Source: Virgibacillus profundi
GTDB taxonomy: Bacteria > Bacillota > Bacilli > Bacillales > Amphibacillaceae
Reading direction: 5' to 3'
Assembly: GCF_002287375.1 (NCBI RefSeq)
Contig: NZ_NPOA01000012.1
Location: 1-64,000 of the forward strand
DNA length: 64,000 nucleotides
The position numbers were made by a program, and so were the translations under genes. A model generated the notes under the pieces. The model searched no databases. It worked only from the letters and a program-made list of their open reading frames with translations, and had not been told where the DNA came from. Each line of letters begins with the position of its first letter. Positions within the stretch are counted from its first letter, which is position 1. Positions 53,923 to 62,993 of this stretch are shown one piece after another.

Positions 53923-55023
53923 TTAAACATTAAACCGGAAATGTATAACATCACCGTCTTTTACAATATATTCCTTACCTTCCAAACGAACTCTGCCTTT
54001 TTCTCTTGCCCCTGCCATTGCTCCTGCTTCTACGAGATCGTCATAGGAAACAGTTTCTGCACGGATAAAGCCTCTTTCAAAATCTGTATGAATAATTCCT
54101 GCTGCCTGTGGTGCCTTTATCCCTTTACGGAATGTCCATGCACGCACTTCCTGTTCACCTGCTGTGAAATAAGTTGCCAGGCCCAGTAAGTTATAAGACG
54201 CCTTTATAAGCTTATCAAGACCTGATTCATTGATACTAAGCTCTTCGAGGAACATTTCCTTTTCCTCTTGATCCAGCTCAGCTATTTCTTCTTCAATTTT
54301 TGCACAAACTACAATAACTTCTGCATTTTCATTTGCTGCATACTCTCTTACCTTTAGTACATTTTCATTCGAATCAGGGTCCGCTATTTCTTCTTCACTC
54401 ACATTAGCTACATATAATGTTGGCTTGCTTGTCAATAAATGAAGGCCTTTAACTATTTTCAATTGCTCTTCTGTATAGTCTAAAGCTCGTGCCGGTTTTT
54501 CTTCTTCAAGGCCATTCTTTATTTTTGCCAGTACATCGTATTCGGCGATAGCTGCTTTATCTTTTTGTTTTACCAGTTTTTCAACCCGTGTGAAACGTTT
54601 TTCAACTGTTTCCAAATCAGCTAAAATCAGCTCAAGATTAATGATTTCTATATCATCAATTGGATCGATTTTGCCGGATACATGTGTGATGTTTTCATCA
54701 ACAAAACAACGAACAACCTGACAAATTGCATCTACCTGGCGAATGTGAGATAGGAATTGATTACCAAGCCCCTCTCCTTTACTTGCACCTTTCACAATAC
54801 CTGCAATATCTGTAAACTCAAATGCTGTCGGCACTGTTTTTTTCGGTTTTACTAATTCTGTTAATTTATTTAAGCGATTATCGGGTACTTCCACAATCCC
54901 TACATTGGGGTCAATCGTAGCAAATGGGTAATTTGCTGCTTCTGCTCCTGCTTGTGTGATTGCATTAAAAAGCGTAGATTTTCCTACATTGGGAAGTCCG
55001 ACAATTCCTGCTGTCAAGGCCAT
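53923..55023 (-). CDS. ychF: Ribosome-binding ATPase YchF (EngD)
   Basis: The 366-residue Obg-family protein has P-loop GLPNVGKSTLFNA, switch region NYPFATIDPN, DIAGIVKGASKGEGLGNQFL in parts, the NVSEEE segment where canonical NKxD is altered (family hallmark of ATP preference), and a C-terminal TGS domain (RAWTFRKGIKAPQAAG). It binds ribosomes and regulates stress responses. It lies upstream of rpsF, as in B. subtilis (yyaF). Confidence 0.97.
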   Translation of the reverse strand: MALTAGIVGLPNVGKSTLFNAITQAGAEAANYPFATIDPNVGIVEVPDNRLNKLTELVKPKKTVPTAFEFTDIAGIVKGASKGEGLGNQFLSHIRQVDAICQVVRCFVDENITHVSGKIDPIDDIEIINLELILADLETVEKRFTRVEKLVKQKDKAAIAEYDVLAKIKNGLEEEKPARALDYTEEQLKIVKGLHLLTSKPTLYVANVSEEEIADPDSNENVLKVREYAANENAEVIVVCAKIEEEIAELDQEEKEMFLEELSINESGLDKLIKASYNLLGLATYFTAGEQEVRAWTFRKGIKAPQAAGIIHTDFERGFIRAETVSYDDLVEAGAMAGAREKGRVRLEGKEYIVKDGDVIHFRFNV

Positions 55024-55105
55024 ACAACTTTCAACTCCTTAAGGATTTCCATTCATGAACGCGTAATCTAATTATAGATACATAAAAATAAAAACACAAG
55101 CAGGT

Positions 55106-55146
55106 AAAAAGCAAAAATAGGCAACCGAAGTATACCTATTTTTGCT
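55106..55146 (-). terminator. Terminator between the DUF951 gene and ychF
   Basis: GCAAAAATAGG (55111-55121) and CCTATTTTTGC (55135-55145) pair perfectly; on the minus strand the stem is followed by TTTTT, so it ends the mscS-DUF951 transcript. Confidence 0.85.
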
Positions 55147-55242
55147 TCTCACCCTATTATTTTATCTTTTTCTATTTAATACTGTCTCTATTTTACTATT
55201 TTAATAGCAGTATAGTCAATTTTAACTAATTTTAAATCTTTT

Positions 55243-55440
55243 TTATGCTTCCCCTTTTTCCAGGACCTTTTTCATCTTTTTTGTGAAATCTCTGCGGGGG
55301 ATCATGACACTGTGATCACAACCTAAGCACTTTATTCGGATATCCATTCCCATACGTATAATCTTCCAGCGGTTTTCCCCACATGGATGTGGCTTTTTCA
55401 TCTGCACTACATCATTCAATCCAAACTCTTTTTCTGCCAT
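55243..55440 (-). CDS. DUF951 protein (YyzM-like)
   Basis: I start at ATG 55440 (65 residues, MAEKEFGLNDVVQMKKPHPCG), because AAAAAGGAG precedes it; the frame opens seven codons earlier. The family signature is KKPHPCG, NRWKIIRMGMDIRIKCLGC and a basic end. The paired cysteines look metal-binding. DUF951 proteins are small, universal in Firmicutes near ychF, and probably nucleic-acid binding, with function unproven. It lies 37 bp after the mscS-like gene. Confidence 0.88.
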   Translation of the reverse strand: MAEKEFGLNDVVQMKKPHPCGENRWKIIRMGMDIRIKCLGCDHSVMIPRRDFTKKMKKVLEKGEA

Positions 55441-55477
55441 TTGGTGTGCTCCTTTTTTCATCCATTATACCTAAAAA

Positions 55478-56380
55478 TTATTGATTACGCTCTACCCCAC
55501 GCTGCAGGAGTTCCTCTTTCTGATCACTTGAATACATTACGAGGCGTGGTGATGGGATTTCAATTCCTGATTTATATAATTTATCCTGGGTTTCTTTGCG
55601 GATCGCACGCTCCCCTGCCCACTGGAAGACTGGTTGTGTTTCCGCAATTACACGGATTACATAATGTGAAACGTCTAGAACTTGCACCCCATGAATGGTT
55701 GGTGTACTCACAAAGAAATCATATTTTTCCGGTAGACCAACAACTACTTCTTCGATAATCTTTTCGGCATCCGTAATATCACTTTCATATGGAATATTAA
55801 TATCTACTACTGATAAACCATTAGTAACAGAGTAATTTGTCACCTGTGTCACATTCCCATTAGGCAATACATTCATTTCTCCTGTCCAGCTTTGGACTTT
55901 GGTTGTACGAAGACCAATCTCTTCTACTGTCCCTTCAACCCCTGATACCAGTACATAATCACCTACAGAAAATTGATCTTCAAAAATGATAAAGAACCCT
56001 GAAATAATATCCCGGACTAAGTTTTGTGCACCAAAACCAATAGCAAGACCAGCAACACCAGCACCAGCTAACAGGGGTCCAATTTCAAAACCTAATACAT
56101 TGTCTAAAATCATTATAAAAGCTATAAAGTAAACAACATATGCGATCACACTTTTGATTAATTTTTTTAGCGTGTTTTCCCGTCGTTCCGTAATCCGAAT
56201 AGGACCCTTTGATCTGCTTTTAAATAGTCGATCTATTAGATTCCTGCTAACTTTTACGATCGTAATTGCTAAAACTGCTATAATAATTATTTGTAAAATC
56301 CCTGTTCCAATTGTTATCCAAAGCTCTGGCCCAGTAATATAATTCCAAAGTGATTCGAATTGTTTATTGAATGTGTCCAT
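55478..56380 (-). CDS. MscS-family mechanosensitive channel
   Basis: The 300-residue protein has three membrane helices (about 18-120), the pore-lining TM3 with the Gly/Ala pattern LLAGAGVAGLAIGFGAQNLVRD, and the beta domain FEDQFSVGDYV...GTVEEIGLRTTKVQ. It is the YkuT/MscS class, opening under osmotic downshock. A halotolerant host would use it to release solutes. In B. subtilis the corresponding ori-proximal gene is yyaE/yyaD region; the precise orthologue is not assigned. Confidence 0.93.
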   Translation of the reverse strand: MDTFNKQFESLWNYITGPELWITIGTGILQIIIIAVLAITIVKVSRNLIDRLFKSRSKGPIRITERRENTLKKLIKSVIAYVVYFIAFIMILDNVLGFEIGPLLAGAGVAGLAIGFGAQNLVRDIISGFFIIFEDQFSVGDYVLVSGVEGTVEEIGLRTTKVQSWTGEMNVLPNGNVTQVTNYSVTNGLSVVDINIPYESDITDAEKIIEEVVVGLPEKYDFFVSTPTIHGVQVLDVSHYVIRVIAETQPVFQWAGERAIRKETQDKLYKSGIEIPSPRLVMYSSDQKEELLQRGVERNQ

Positions 56381-56473
56381 TTCAAAACCTCCGTGTCGTA
56401 TGCTGTGATAATTGTGTGTTCGTAATATAAATAGTTTACAATATTAACTTTTCCTTTTAAAGTTTTCAAGTAT

Positions 56474-57493
56474 TTACTTCGTTCTTTCCATTTTATTCCA
56501 AATGGGGAATAGTAGTAATCTTGTTAATACATACAAATTTAATATCCCATAAACTGGATATATGTAGCTAATTAGTGTAGAAAATCCAAGCGTGGTTAAG
56601 GGTATCATTGTAACTAAGATTAAAATAACTAGCAAGCTTAACGGGAGATTTAAAAAGTCCTGTATTCTTGTTACAAGTCCCAACACCCCTGCGGCGGCTG
56701 TTGTAAAAATTGCAAACCAAAGTAAAATACTCATAAATATGAGTATTTCAAATGGATAACCTTTTAAAATTGCAAATAATGGGATCTCATATAATAGTAT
56801 CTCGTCCGCAATTTGAATTAAACTATTGTTATATACATAGGAGATGACACCTAGTGTAGCCCCACTGCCAATACAAGCAATCCATATTTCCTGTTTGGAG
56901 GTGACTTTATTACCAATCGCTCCTAAAACAGCGATTAATGGCAATATATTTAATGCTGTAAACGGAAATGCGGCAGTCCAGTTTCTTTGTTCATGCCAAT
57001 GTGAAAACAATGCCAGATCCTGATCAAACGTAAATAATAATAAAATATACAAAAGTCCACCCAATAAAAGCGGCAAAACGAATTGATTCATAGATAAAAG
57101 GCCGTTTATATCTTTCATGAATAAAACGATGAGTGCGATGACTATAATTACTATTCCCCACCAATAGGAGAAGTTAAACGCCTGTCCAGTTGCCCCGCTC
57201 CCTGCAATCATGACGACAGTAGTGGTAAACAAATATAAAAAAATCATGACATCATAAATTTTTGTAAGTCTGGCTCCCACAATATCACGTAATACAGGGA
57301 GATAATGTGTTGATTTTCTTTGATAGCTAACGTTCATAATAACAAAACAGGATATAGTAAAAAATATGACAAACAATACAATAGCCAGTCCACTTTCATG
57401 CCCAAAAAACTGCCATAGTTCCCTACCGGAAGCATAACCTGCTCCAATTGTTGTCCCAATAATTAAAAACATCCATTTCAGACCTGCACGCAT
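56474..57493 (-). CDS. YkvI-like membrane protein (LeuT-fold type)
   Basis: The 339-residue protein has about ten membrane helices and a start FLIIGTTIGAGYASGRELWQFFG, typical of the YkvI family, distant relatives of APC/branched-chain or germination transporters with the unwound first helix (GTTIGAGYASG). The substrate is not known. It is divergent from the yyaC gene. Confidence 0.82.
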   Translation of the reverse strand: MRAGLKWMFLIIGTTIGAGYASGRELWQFFGHESGLAIVLFVIFFTISCFVIMNVSYQRKSTHYLPVLRDIVGARLTKIYDVMIFLYLFTTTVVMIAGSGATGQAFNFSYWWGIVIIVIALIVLFMKDINGLLSMNQFVLPLLLGGLLYILLLFTFDQDLALFSHWHEQRNWTAAFPFTALNILPLIAVLGAIGNKVTSKQEIWIACIGSGATLGVISYVYNNSLIQIADEILLYEIPLFAILKGYPFEILIFMSILLWFAIFTTAAAGVLGLVTRIQDFLNLPLSLLVILILVTMIPLTTLGFSTLISYIYPVYGILNLYVLTRLLLFPIWNKMERTK

Positions 57494-57580
57494 CGCATTT
57501 CCCCCAATATTTTTAGAATCTATGTATAGAACGATAAAAACATCCGTATACTATACCAATATGTTTGTGGAGGATAAGCT

Positions 57581-58198
57581 ATGAATCTAAAGAAACGATT
57601 TAGTTCAATAAATGAAAATTTCCGCATGTTACATACAGATGATACATTAATCCCTGTAATGAGTGAAAAAGTTATTTCATGGCTTCCGGATTTCCCACGG
57701 GAATATGTAATTGTCTGTATCGGTACGGATCGCTCAACGGGAGATGCACTTGGTCCCTTAACAGGAACACTGTTTTCTGAAATGAAACCAAAGCATATGA
57801 CTGTTTATGGCACCTTACACAAACCGGTACATGCCACAAATCTAAACGAATATACAGATATCATTAAATCAAATCATAGTAACCCCTTTATTATCGCAAT
57901 AGATGCCTGTCTGGGCAAAACCACTTCGGTTGGACACCTGATTGCAGGCGCAGGTCCATTAAAGCCTGGGGCAGCCTTAAACAAGCCCCTGCCATCCATT
58001 GGAAACATCCATATTACGGGGGTTGTAAATATAAGCGGGTTTATGGAATATTCTGTTTTACAAAACACAAGATTGTCCGTTGTAGTGGACATGGCACAAA
58101 AAATTGCAGAATTACTCGATATCATTGATCAGCGCTTAAAATATAATTATTCTTCTCCCGCAATTTTATTAAAGCAGGAGAAACAACAAAAAATATGA
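57581..58198 (+). CDS. yyaC: YyaC, sporulation-associated protein of the GPR-protease-like fold
   Basis: The 205-residue protein has the spore YyaC hallmarks: VIVCIGTDRSTGDALGPLTG, VYGTLHKPVHATNL, and IAIDACLGKTTSVGHL. The family belongs to the HybD/GPR peptidase-like fold and is restricted to spore formers; its exact target is unknown. GGAGG precedes ATG 57581. In B. subtilis it lies beside spo0J, as here within 3.2 kb. Confidence 0.93.
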   Translation: MNLKKRFSSINENFRMLHTDDTLIPVMSEKVISWLPDFPREYVIVCIGTDRSTGDALGPLTGTLFSEMKPKHMTVYGTLHKPVHATNLNEYTDIIKSNHSNPFIIAIDACLGKTTSVGHLIAGAGPLKPGAALNKPLPSIGNIHITGVVNISGFMEYSVLQNTRLSVVVDMAQKIAELLDIIDQRLKYNYSSPAILLKQEKQQKI

Positions 58199-58254
58199 GT
58201 TTGTTAATCCCCCTTTTATATAAAGGCTCTTTTTGTAATTTTCTTTTAAAACTT

Positions 58255-58694
58255 CGTAGTTAATATAAACTGCGAAGTAATAGATGATCACTAGTCCTTA
58301 TTACCGCTCTGGAAACACATTTCGCTTTCCGCGGGCGGCTGGTGAGCCTCCTCGTGCTACGCACTGCGGGGTCTCACCTATGCCTTTCCTCCCGCAGGAG
58401 TCTTCAATGTGTTTCCTCCGCTGGGATGGTGCTTTCACTTTCAAAGGATGATTTAACATTTGATTACATCAAACTATTAAGATAATCCTTACTAGCGTAG
58501 GCAGAATACGAAGACTCCAACGGGAACAGCACGTGTCCGAAGACCCCGCAGAGTGGTTTTCTCGAGGAGGCTGAGGCCGTGCGCGTGGAAAGCGAAGTAT
58601 TCTGCCGGAGCGAGATTTAGCGGTCAACCATCATTAGAATAAGAGAAAGCGTCATGAGATAATTTTCACTGTGTCGCATTTTACATCGACTACG
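58255..58694. repeat. Non-coding repeat element, copy B
   Basis: This 440-bp element fills most of the 58199-58767 gap. Its left end CGTAGTTAATATAAACTGCG and the inverse of its right end agree at about 18 of 24 positions. Inside are a left module (58312-58416) bounded by GGAAACACAT/ATGTGTTTCC and a right module (58513-58600), an inverted diverged copy, flanked by GGCAGAATAC/GTATTCTGCC. Left and right modules match those of copy A (36353-36776) nearly base for base in the cores. It is not coding. Confidence 0.75.
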
Positions 58695-58721
58695 GAGAAA
58701 TAACAAAATAGCTTTATATAA

Positions 58722-58756
58722 AAAACACCGTGCCTGTAAATAGCGCACGGTGTTTT
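58722..58756. terminator. Terminator of the ion-channel gene
   Basis: AAAACACCGTGC (58722-58733) pairs with GCACGGTGTTTT (58745-58756); A-/T-runs flank it on both strands. Confidence 0.9.
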
Positions 58757-58767
58757 AGTATATCCGG

Positions 58768-59400
58768 TTATCCTGATCCAACATCCCTTGGTGTAGATTT
58801 CTTCTTTCTTCCTTTAAGTATTTTATCTGCCTTGTTGAAAGCCCACTGTAATGCTAATCCTTGTAATACAACACCTATTATAGAGGTTCCTGTTAGAACC
58901 CATATCGTGATTGAATCCTCTATCGCAAATATTCGATGGCCAAAAAATAATAAATGACTAAACACTGCAAAAAGCGCATGGAAAAAGGTGTTTACAGTGC
59001 TTTCCACATTCCAAACAACAAGGGACGCGGCTAATAATACGAAGAACAACAATGATAAAGCGATAATCAATGACCTATAGGTTAACTTTTCTATAAATGG
59101 TGTTACATAGTATTTGGTTATTGTTTTAATCCGAAAGAAATAAATGATCCTTACAACTCTAGCCATTTGGAAAAATTGATCAAATGGAATAATAGCGATT
59201 AAAAGAAATGGATTTTGTTTAATAAAGTTCCACTTTTCCTTCGACATGATAAATCGGATAATAAAGTCGATAAAAAACACTGCCCAAACAACCCAATTTA
59301 TAGTTGAATTATATGTGTTTTCCGCCCAAATTGTAATAATTGTAAGCATTACAAGGAGAATCATTAGTCCTTCATATATTATTTTCATTACTTGTTGCAT
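58768..59400 (-). CDS. Voltage-gated channel-like membrane protein without a selectivity filter
   Basis: The 210-residue protein has six-helix channel topology in miniature: four N-terminal helices with a basic fourth-like segment (MARVVRIIYFFRIKTIT), then helix, pore loop, helix. In bacterial K+ channels the pore loop reads TVGYGD; here it reads SHLLFFGHRIF after VESTVNTFFHALFAVF. Either it conducts other ions or it is a regulatory or degenerate channel. GGGAGAGC precedes the ATG. The conservation of the fold is clear; conduction is uncertain. Confidence 0.8.
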   Translation of the reverse strand: MQQVMKIIYEGLMILLVMLTIITIWAENTYNSTINWVVWAVFFIDFIIRFIMSKEKWNFIKQNPFLLIAIIPFDQFFQMARVVRIIYFFRIKTITKYYVTPFIEKLTYRSLIIALSLLFFVLLAASLVVWNVESTVNTFFHALFAVFSHLLFFGHRIFAIEDSITIWVLTGTSIIGVVLQGLALQWAFNKADKILKGRKKKSTPRDVGSG

Positions 59401-59437
59401 GATGCTGCTCTCCCCTATTAACAGGATAATTCAGTTT

Positions 59438-60142
59438 CTAAAATAATTGATAGATATAATAGATAAAACCAACAGTCACAATCGAAGGCAATAGATTTCC
59501 CACACGAATCTGCACTACTTTTAATAGATTAAGACCAATTGCCAGTATTAGAAGTCCTCCTACTGCAGTTAATTCCACAATCATCCCATTTAAAAATGTT
59601 TCCGGTATCCACTTTTCAATTTGTGTAGCAAGTAATGCTATAGCTCCCTGATATAATACGACTGGAACTACGGAAAGAATAACTCCAAAACCTAAAGTTG
59701 TTGTTAATACGAGTGCAACGAATCCATCAATAACCCCTTTGGTAATTAATATTTCATGATCACCACGAATTCCACTATCTAAAGCTCCTATGATAGACAG
59801 TGCTCCAATAACAAAAATTAACGATGCAGTTACAAAACCCTGAGCAACGCTGAAATTTTCATTCTTCGTTGTAATTTTACTGCCTATCCATGCCCCTAAA
59901 CGATTTAATCCTTCTTCAAGATGAATAAATTCACCAATTATTGCCCCCGTTAATAAACTTAATAAAACAACGATGATTATTTCCGTAGAAAAGGCCATTT
60001 GTAATCCTATCAATAGAACTGAAAGACCAATTCCATGCATTATTGTTTCTTTATAACGTTCAGGTATTTTAGTGAAAAATAATCCAAGTAGACTTCCTAC
60101 TACAATTAATGCTCCATTTACTAATGTTCCATATAATACCAT
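59438..60142 (-). CDS. DUF554 membrane protein (YdfK-like)
   Basis: The 234-residue protein has seven membrane helices and the DUF554 start YGTLVNGALIVVGSLLGLFF with HGIGLSVLLIGLQMAF and GALSIIGALDSGIRGDHEIL. The family is widespread and uncharacterised, with duplicated halves suggesting a transporter. It lies 18 bp after the cysteine desulfurase gene, presumably in one operon. Confidence 0.9.
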   Translation of the reverse strand: MVLYGTLVNGALIVVGSLLGLFFTKIPERYKETIMHGIGLSVLLIGLQMAFSTEIIIVVLLSLLTGAIIGEFIHLEEGLNRLGAWIGSKITTKNENFSVAQGFVTASLIFVIGALSIIGALDSGIRGDHEILITKGVIDGFVALVLTTTLGFGVILSVVPVVLYQGAIALLATQIEKWIPETFLNGMIVELTAVGGLLILAIGLNLLKVVQIRVGNLLPSIVTVGFIYYIYQLF

Positions 60143-60160
60143 TGCCCCATCTCCAATATG

Positions 60161-61315
60161 TTAAAGTTCATTGTATGCAGCAGCTATTTCCTTGATAGCC
60201 TGTAAAAACACTTCTATTTCTTTTTCAGTGTTATATATACCTAAACTAACTCTTACAATTCCTTGTTCCTTTGTTTTTAAAGTATAATGTGTCAATGGAC
60301 TACAATGCAATCCTGCACGAACAGCTATATTATAGTGCGAGTCCAGTACCAGGGCTATTTCCTGAGAGTCTACTCCATCAATATTAAACGCAACAATTGG
60401 CATTCGATATACTTTTTCATCTGGGCCATAGCATGTAACACCAGGAATGGTTTTTAGCTCTCTTAACATTTTTTTCGTTAGCATTGTTTCACGTGGAACA
60501 TTTTCATCTTTTCTATGTTCATAGGCTAATAAAGCAGCATATAACCCGGCAATACCTGGTGTATTTAATGTACCACTTTCCAGTTTTTCAGGATATTGAT
60601 CAGGTTGAACAGGATCCTCTGAAAAGCTGCCCGTTCCTCCATGATGTAATGGTGATAAATCAATTTCCCCTTCTAATAAAAGCATGCCAGTACCCTGTGG
60701 TCCCAACAAACCCTTATGGCCAGGAAAAGCTAGCATATCAATTCCAAGTTCTTTCATATGTATATTTTCATATCCTGCAGTTTGTGATGCATCTATTAAT
60801 GTTAATACATTATTGCTTTTTGCTATTTTCATTATTTGATCAATCGGAAGGATTGCACCAGTAACATTGGAAGCATGTGTCATAGCAATTAATTTGGTTT
60901 CATTTCTAATTTCTTTTCTCACAGCATCAATAAAATGATCACTATCATCATTCCATTGAATAAAGGAAACTTCCACCCCATACTTCTTTTTTAAAAATTC
61001 CAAAGGACGTCTAATTGAATTATGCTCAAAAGATGTAGCTATAATATGGTCACCCTTTTGCCAGGTTAGGCCTTTAATGGCTTGATTTAGTGCGATGGTG
61101 GCATTCGAATAAAACAATGCCTTCTTTGGATCACTACAGCCAAATAATTCAGCTGCTTTTTCCCTAGTTTTATTTATAATAATAGCAGCCTCCCTGGCCG
61201 GCGAATGTCCTCCCCTACCCGGATTTGCACCAATATTATTCATAAAATTAACCATTGCTTCGCTAACCTCAGGAGGTTTAGGAAAAGAAGATGCAGCCTG
61301 ATCAAAATATATCAT
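60161..61315 (-). CDS. Cysteine desulfurase family protein (aminotransferase class V)
   Basis: The 384-residue PLP enzyme begins MIYFDQAASSFPKPPEV. It carries the His of FEHNSI, Asp of LIDASQTAG, the Schiff-base Lys in FPGHKGLLGPQG, and an active-site Cys in RAGLHCSPLTH. This is the EF2568-type desulfurase family. It probably mobilises sulfur from cysteine, but no scaffold (sufU/iscU) lies nearby. A parS site is embedded at 60485-60500. Confidence 0.92.
   Translation of the reverse strand: MIYFDQAASSFPKPPEVSEAMVNFMNNIGANPGRGGHSPAREAAIIINKTREKAAELFGCSDPKKALFYSNATIALNQAIKGLTWQKGDHIIATSFEHNSIRRPLEFLKKKYGVEVSFIQWNDDSDHFIDAVRKEIRNETKLIAMTHASNVTGAILPIDQIMKIAKSNNVLTLIDASQTAGYENIHMKELGIDMLAFPGHKGLLGPQGTGMLLLEGEIDLSPLHHGGTGSFSEDPVQPDQYPEKLESGTLNTPGIAGLYAALLAYEHRKDENVPRETMLTKKMLRELKTIPGVTCYGPDEKVYRMPIVAFNIDGVDSQEIALVLDSHYNIAVRAGLHCSPLTHYTLKTKEQGIVRVSLGIYNTEKEIEVFLQAIKEIAAAYNEL
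60485..60500. promoter_or_regulatory. parS centromere site
   Basis: TGTTTCACGTGGAACA matches the parS consensus TGTTTCACGTGAAACA at 15 of 16 bases; its reverse complement TGTTCCACGTGAAACA is a variant known from B. subtilis. It lies inside the cysteine desulfurase gene, 1 kb from parB, and should nucleate Spo0J/ParB sliding clamps. Confidence 0.9.
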
Positions 61316-61353
61316 TTGATTATCCCCCTTAGATCTTTCCTCTTATTATAGCA

Positions 61354-61384
61354 AAAGACTGACGAAATATGGTCGTCAGTCTTT
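61354..61384. terminator. Terminator of soj-spo0J
   Basis: AAAGACTGACG (61354-61364) pairs perfectly with CGTCAGTCTTT (61374-61384). It follows the parB stop on the minus strand. Confidence 0.85.
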
Positions 61385-61402
61385 GTAATTAATGTGATTC
61401 TA

Positions 61403-62239
61403 TTATTTTTCTAATACCTCAATGATTCGTTCCAGATCATCATCGGTATAAAATTCAATTTCAATTTTCCCTTTTCGTTTTCCACGATGAATACTTACCC
61501 CTGTACCTAAACGTTCTCTTAATACAGACTCTCTTTCTAGAAGGAAAACATCCTTTTTGGGCTTGTCTTTTTTGGTTTTCGGTTTTTCATTTAATTCAAT
61601 GATTAACTGCTCCACTTGTCTTACATTTAATTTATCTTGACGTATCTTATTTACAAATGGAAGTAGTTTGTCTTTATCCTTTAAACCCAATAATGCACGT
61701 CCATGACCCATAGAAAGTTCACCATTGTTAATATATGCAATAACCTGGTCAGGTAAAGAAAGCAATCGAACTATATTAGCAATATGGGAACGACTTTTCC
61801 CTAAACGTTTTGATAATTCTTCTTGTGTAATCTTTAATTCACTCATTAGATTTGCATAAGCATGGGCTTCTTCAATCGGCGTTAAATCTTCACGCTGGAG
61901 ATTTTCAAGCAATGCAAGCTCCATCATTTTTCCATCAGTTAATTCTTTTATAACGACAGGAACCTTTTCAAATCCAGCTTCTTTTGCTGCACGAAAGCGT
62001 CTTTCACCAACAACAATTTCATACCCTTTAATACTTTTTCGGACAATTAATGGTTGAATAATACCATATTCTAGAATAGAATCCTTTAATTCCTCTATTG
62101 CATCAGCGTGAAATGTTTTTCTTGGTTGATAAGGATTTGGCCTACATTCAGCAATAGAAATTTCTTGGATTGCTTCATCATCCTGACTATCAATCTCGGG
62201 AAAAAAAGCATTAATACCTTTACCTAACCCTTTCGCCAT
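61403..62239 (-). CDS. parB: ParB/Spo0J chromosome-partitioning protein
   Basis: The 278-residue protein has the N-terminal segment (GLGKGINAFFPE) that contacts ParA, the CTP-binding ParB/Srx domain with GERRFRAA and ENLQRED, the HTH (KITQEELSKRLGKSRSHIANIVRLL) that reads parS, and a C-terminal dimerisation domain. It loads on parS, spreads by CTP clamp sliding, and recruits SMC. It overlaps soj by 20 nt. Confidence 0.97.
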   Translation of the reverse strand: MAKGLGKGINAFFPEIDSQDDEAIQEISIAECRPNPYQPRKTFHADAIEELKDSILEYGIIQPLIVRKSIKGYEIVVGERRFRAAKEAGFEKVPVVIKELTDGKMMELALLENLQREDLTPIEEAHAYANLMSELKITQEELSKRLGKSRSHIANIVRLLSLPDQVIAYINNGELSMGHGRALLGLKDKDKLLPFVNKIRQDKLNVRQVEQLIIELNEKPKTKKDKPKKDVFLLERESVLRERLGTGVSIHRGKRKGKIEIEFYTDDDLERIIEVLEK

Positions 62240-62993
62240 TGGCCATCACTTCCTTAGCTAATTCAAGATAAACCTCTGCCCCTTTGGACCTTGGATCATA
62301 CGTAATAATTGGTTGACCATGACTAGGCGCTTCACCCAGGCGTACATTTCGGGGAATAATAGATTTATAGACTTTATCTTGAAAGTATTTTTTTACCTCT
62401 TCAATCACCTGTAAACCTAAATTTGTTCGTGCATCAAGCATTGTAAGTAATACGCCTTCTATCATTAATTCCTTATTCAGATGTTTTTGCACCAGTCTTA
62501 TCGTATTTAATAATTGACTGAGACCTTCCAGTGCATAGTATTCACATTGAACTGGTATCAAAACAGTATCTGAGGATGTTAATGCATTTATTGTAAGCAA
62601 ACCTAATGAAGGCGGACAATCGATAATAATATAATCATAATGCTCTTTCAGTTTTTCCAATGATTTTTTCAAGCGAATTTCCCGTGAAATAGTTGGGACT
62701 AATTCAATTTCTGCACCAGCAAGTTGAATAGTTGCAGGTATTATATCCAAGTTGTTTACATTTGTAGGTATAACAACCTCTTCAGCAGGTAAATCTTCTA
62801 CCAGTACATTATAGATACAATTATTAACATCTGCTTTGTTAATTCCTACCCCACTTGTAGCATTACCCTGAGGGTCTGTATCTACAAGCAATATTTTATT
62901 ACCCAATTGCGCAAGACATGCGCTTAAGTTAACCGACGAAGTTGTTTTTCCTACACCACCTTTTTGATTTGCGATGGACATTATTTTTCCCAT
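62220..62993 (-). CDS. parA: ParA/Soj ATPase
   Basis: The 257-residue ATPase begins MGKIMSIANQKGGVGKTTSSVNLSA, the deviant Walker A KGGVGKT, with Walker A' LLVDTDPQGN and Walker B YIIIDCPPSLG. Soj moves origins apart with Spo0J and regulates DnaA at initiation. A Noc-binding-site match lies inside (62677-62690). Confidence 0.97.
   Translation of the reverse strand: MGKIMSIANQKGGVGKTTSSVNLSACLAQLGNKILLVDTDPQGNATSGVGINKADVNNCIYNVLVEDLPAEEVVIPTNVNNLDIIPATIQLAGAEIELVPTISREIRLKKSLEKLKEHYDYIIIDCPPSLGLLTINALTSSDTVLIPVQCEYYALEGLSQLLNTIRLVQKHLNKELMIEGVLLTMLDARTNLGLQVIEEVKKYFQDKVYKSIIPRNVRLGEAPSHGQPIITYDPRSKGAEVYLELAKEVMANGERVR
62677..62690. promoter_or_regulatory. Noc-binding site inside soj (one mismatch)
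   Basis: ATTTCCCGTGAAAT differs from the consensus ATTTCCCGGGAAAT only at the ninth base. It also shares the core CACGTG-like CCGTG with parS, so specificity should be tested. Confidence 0.5.
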
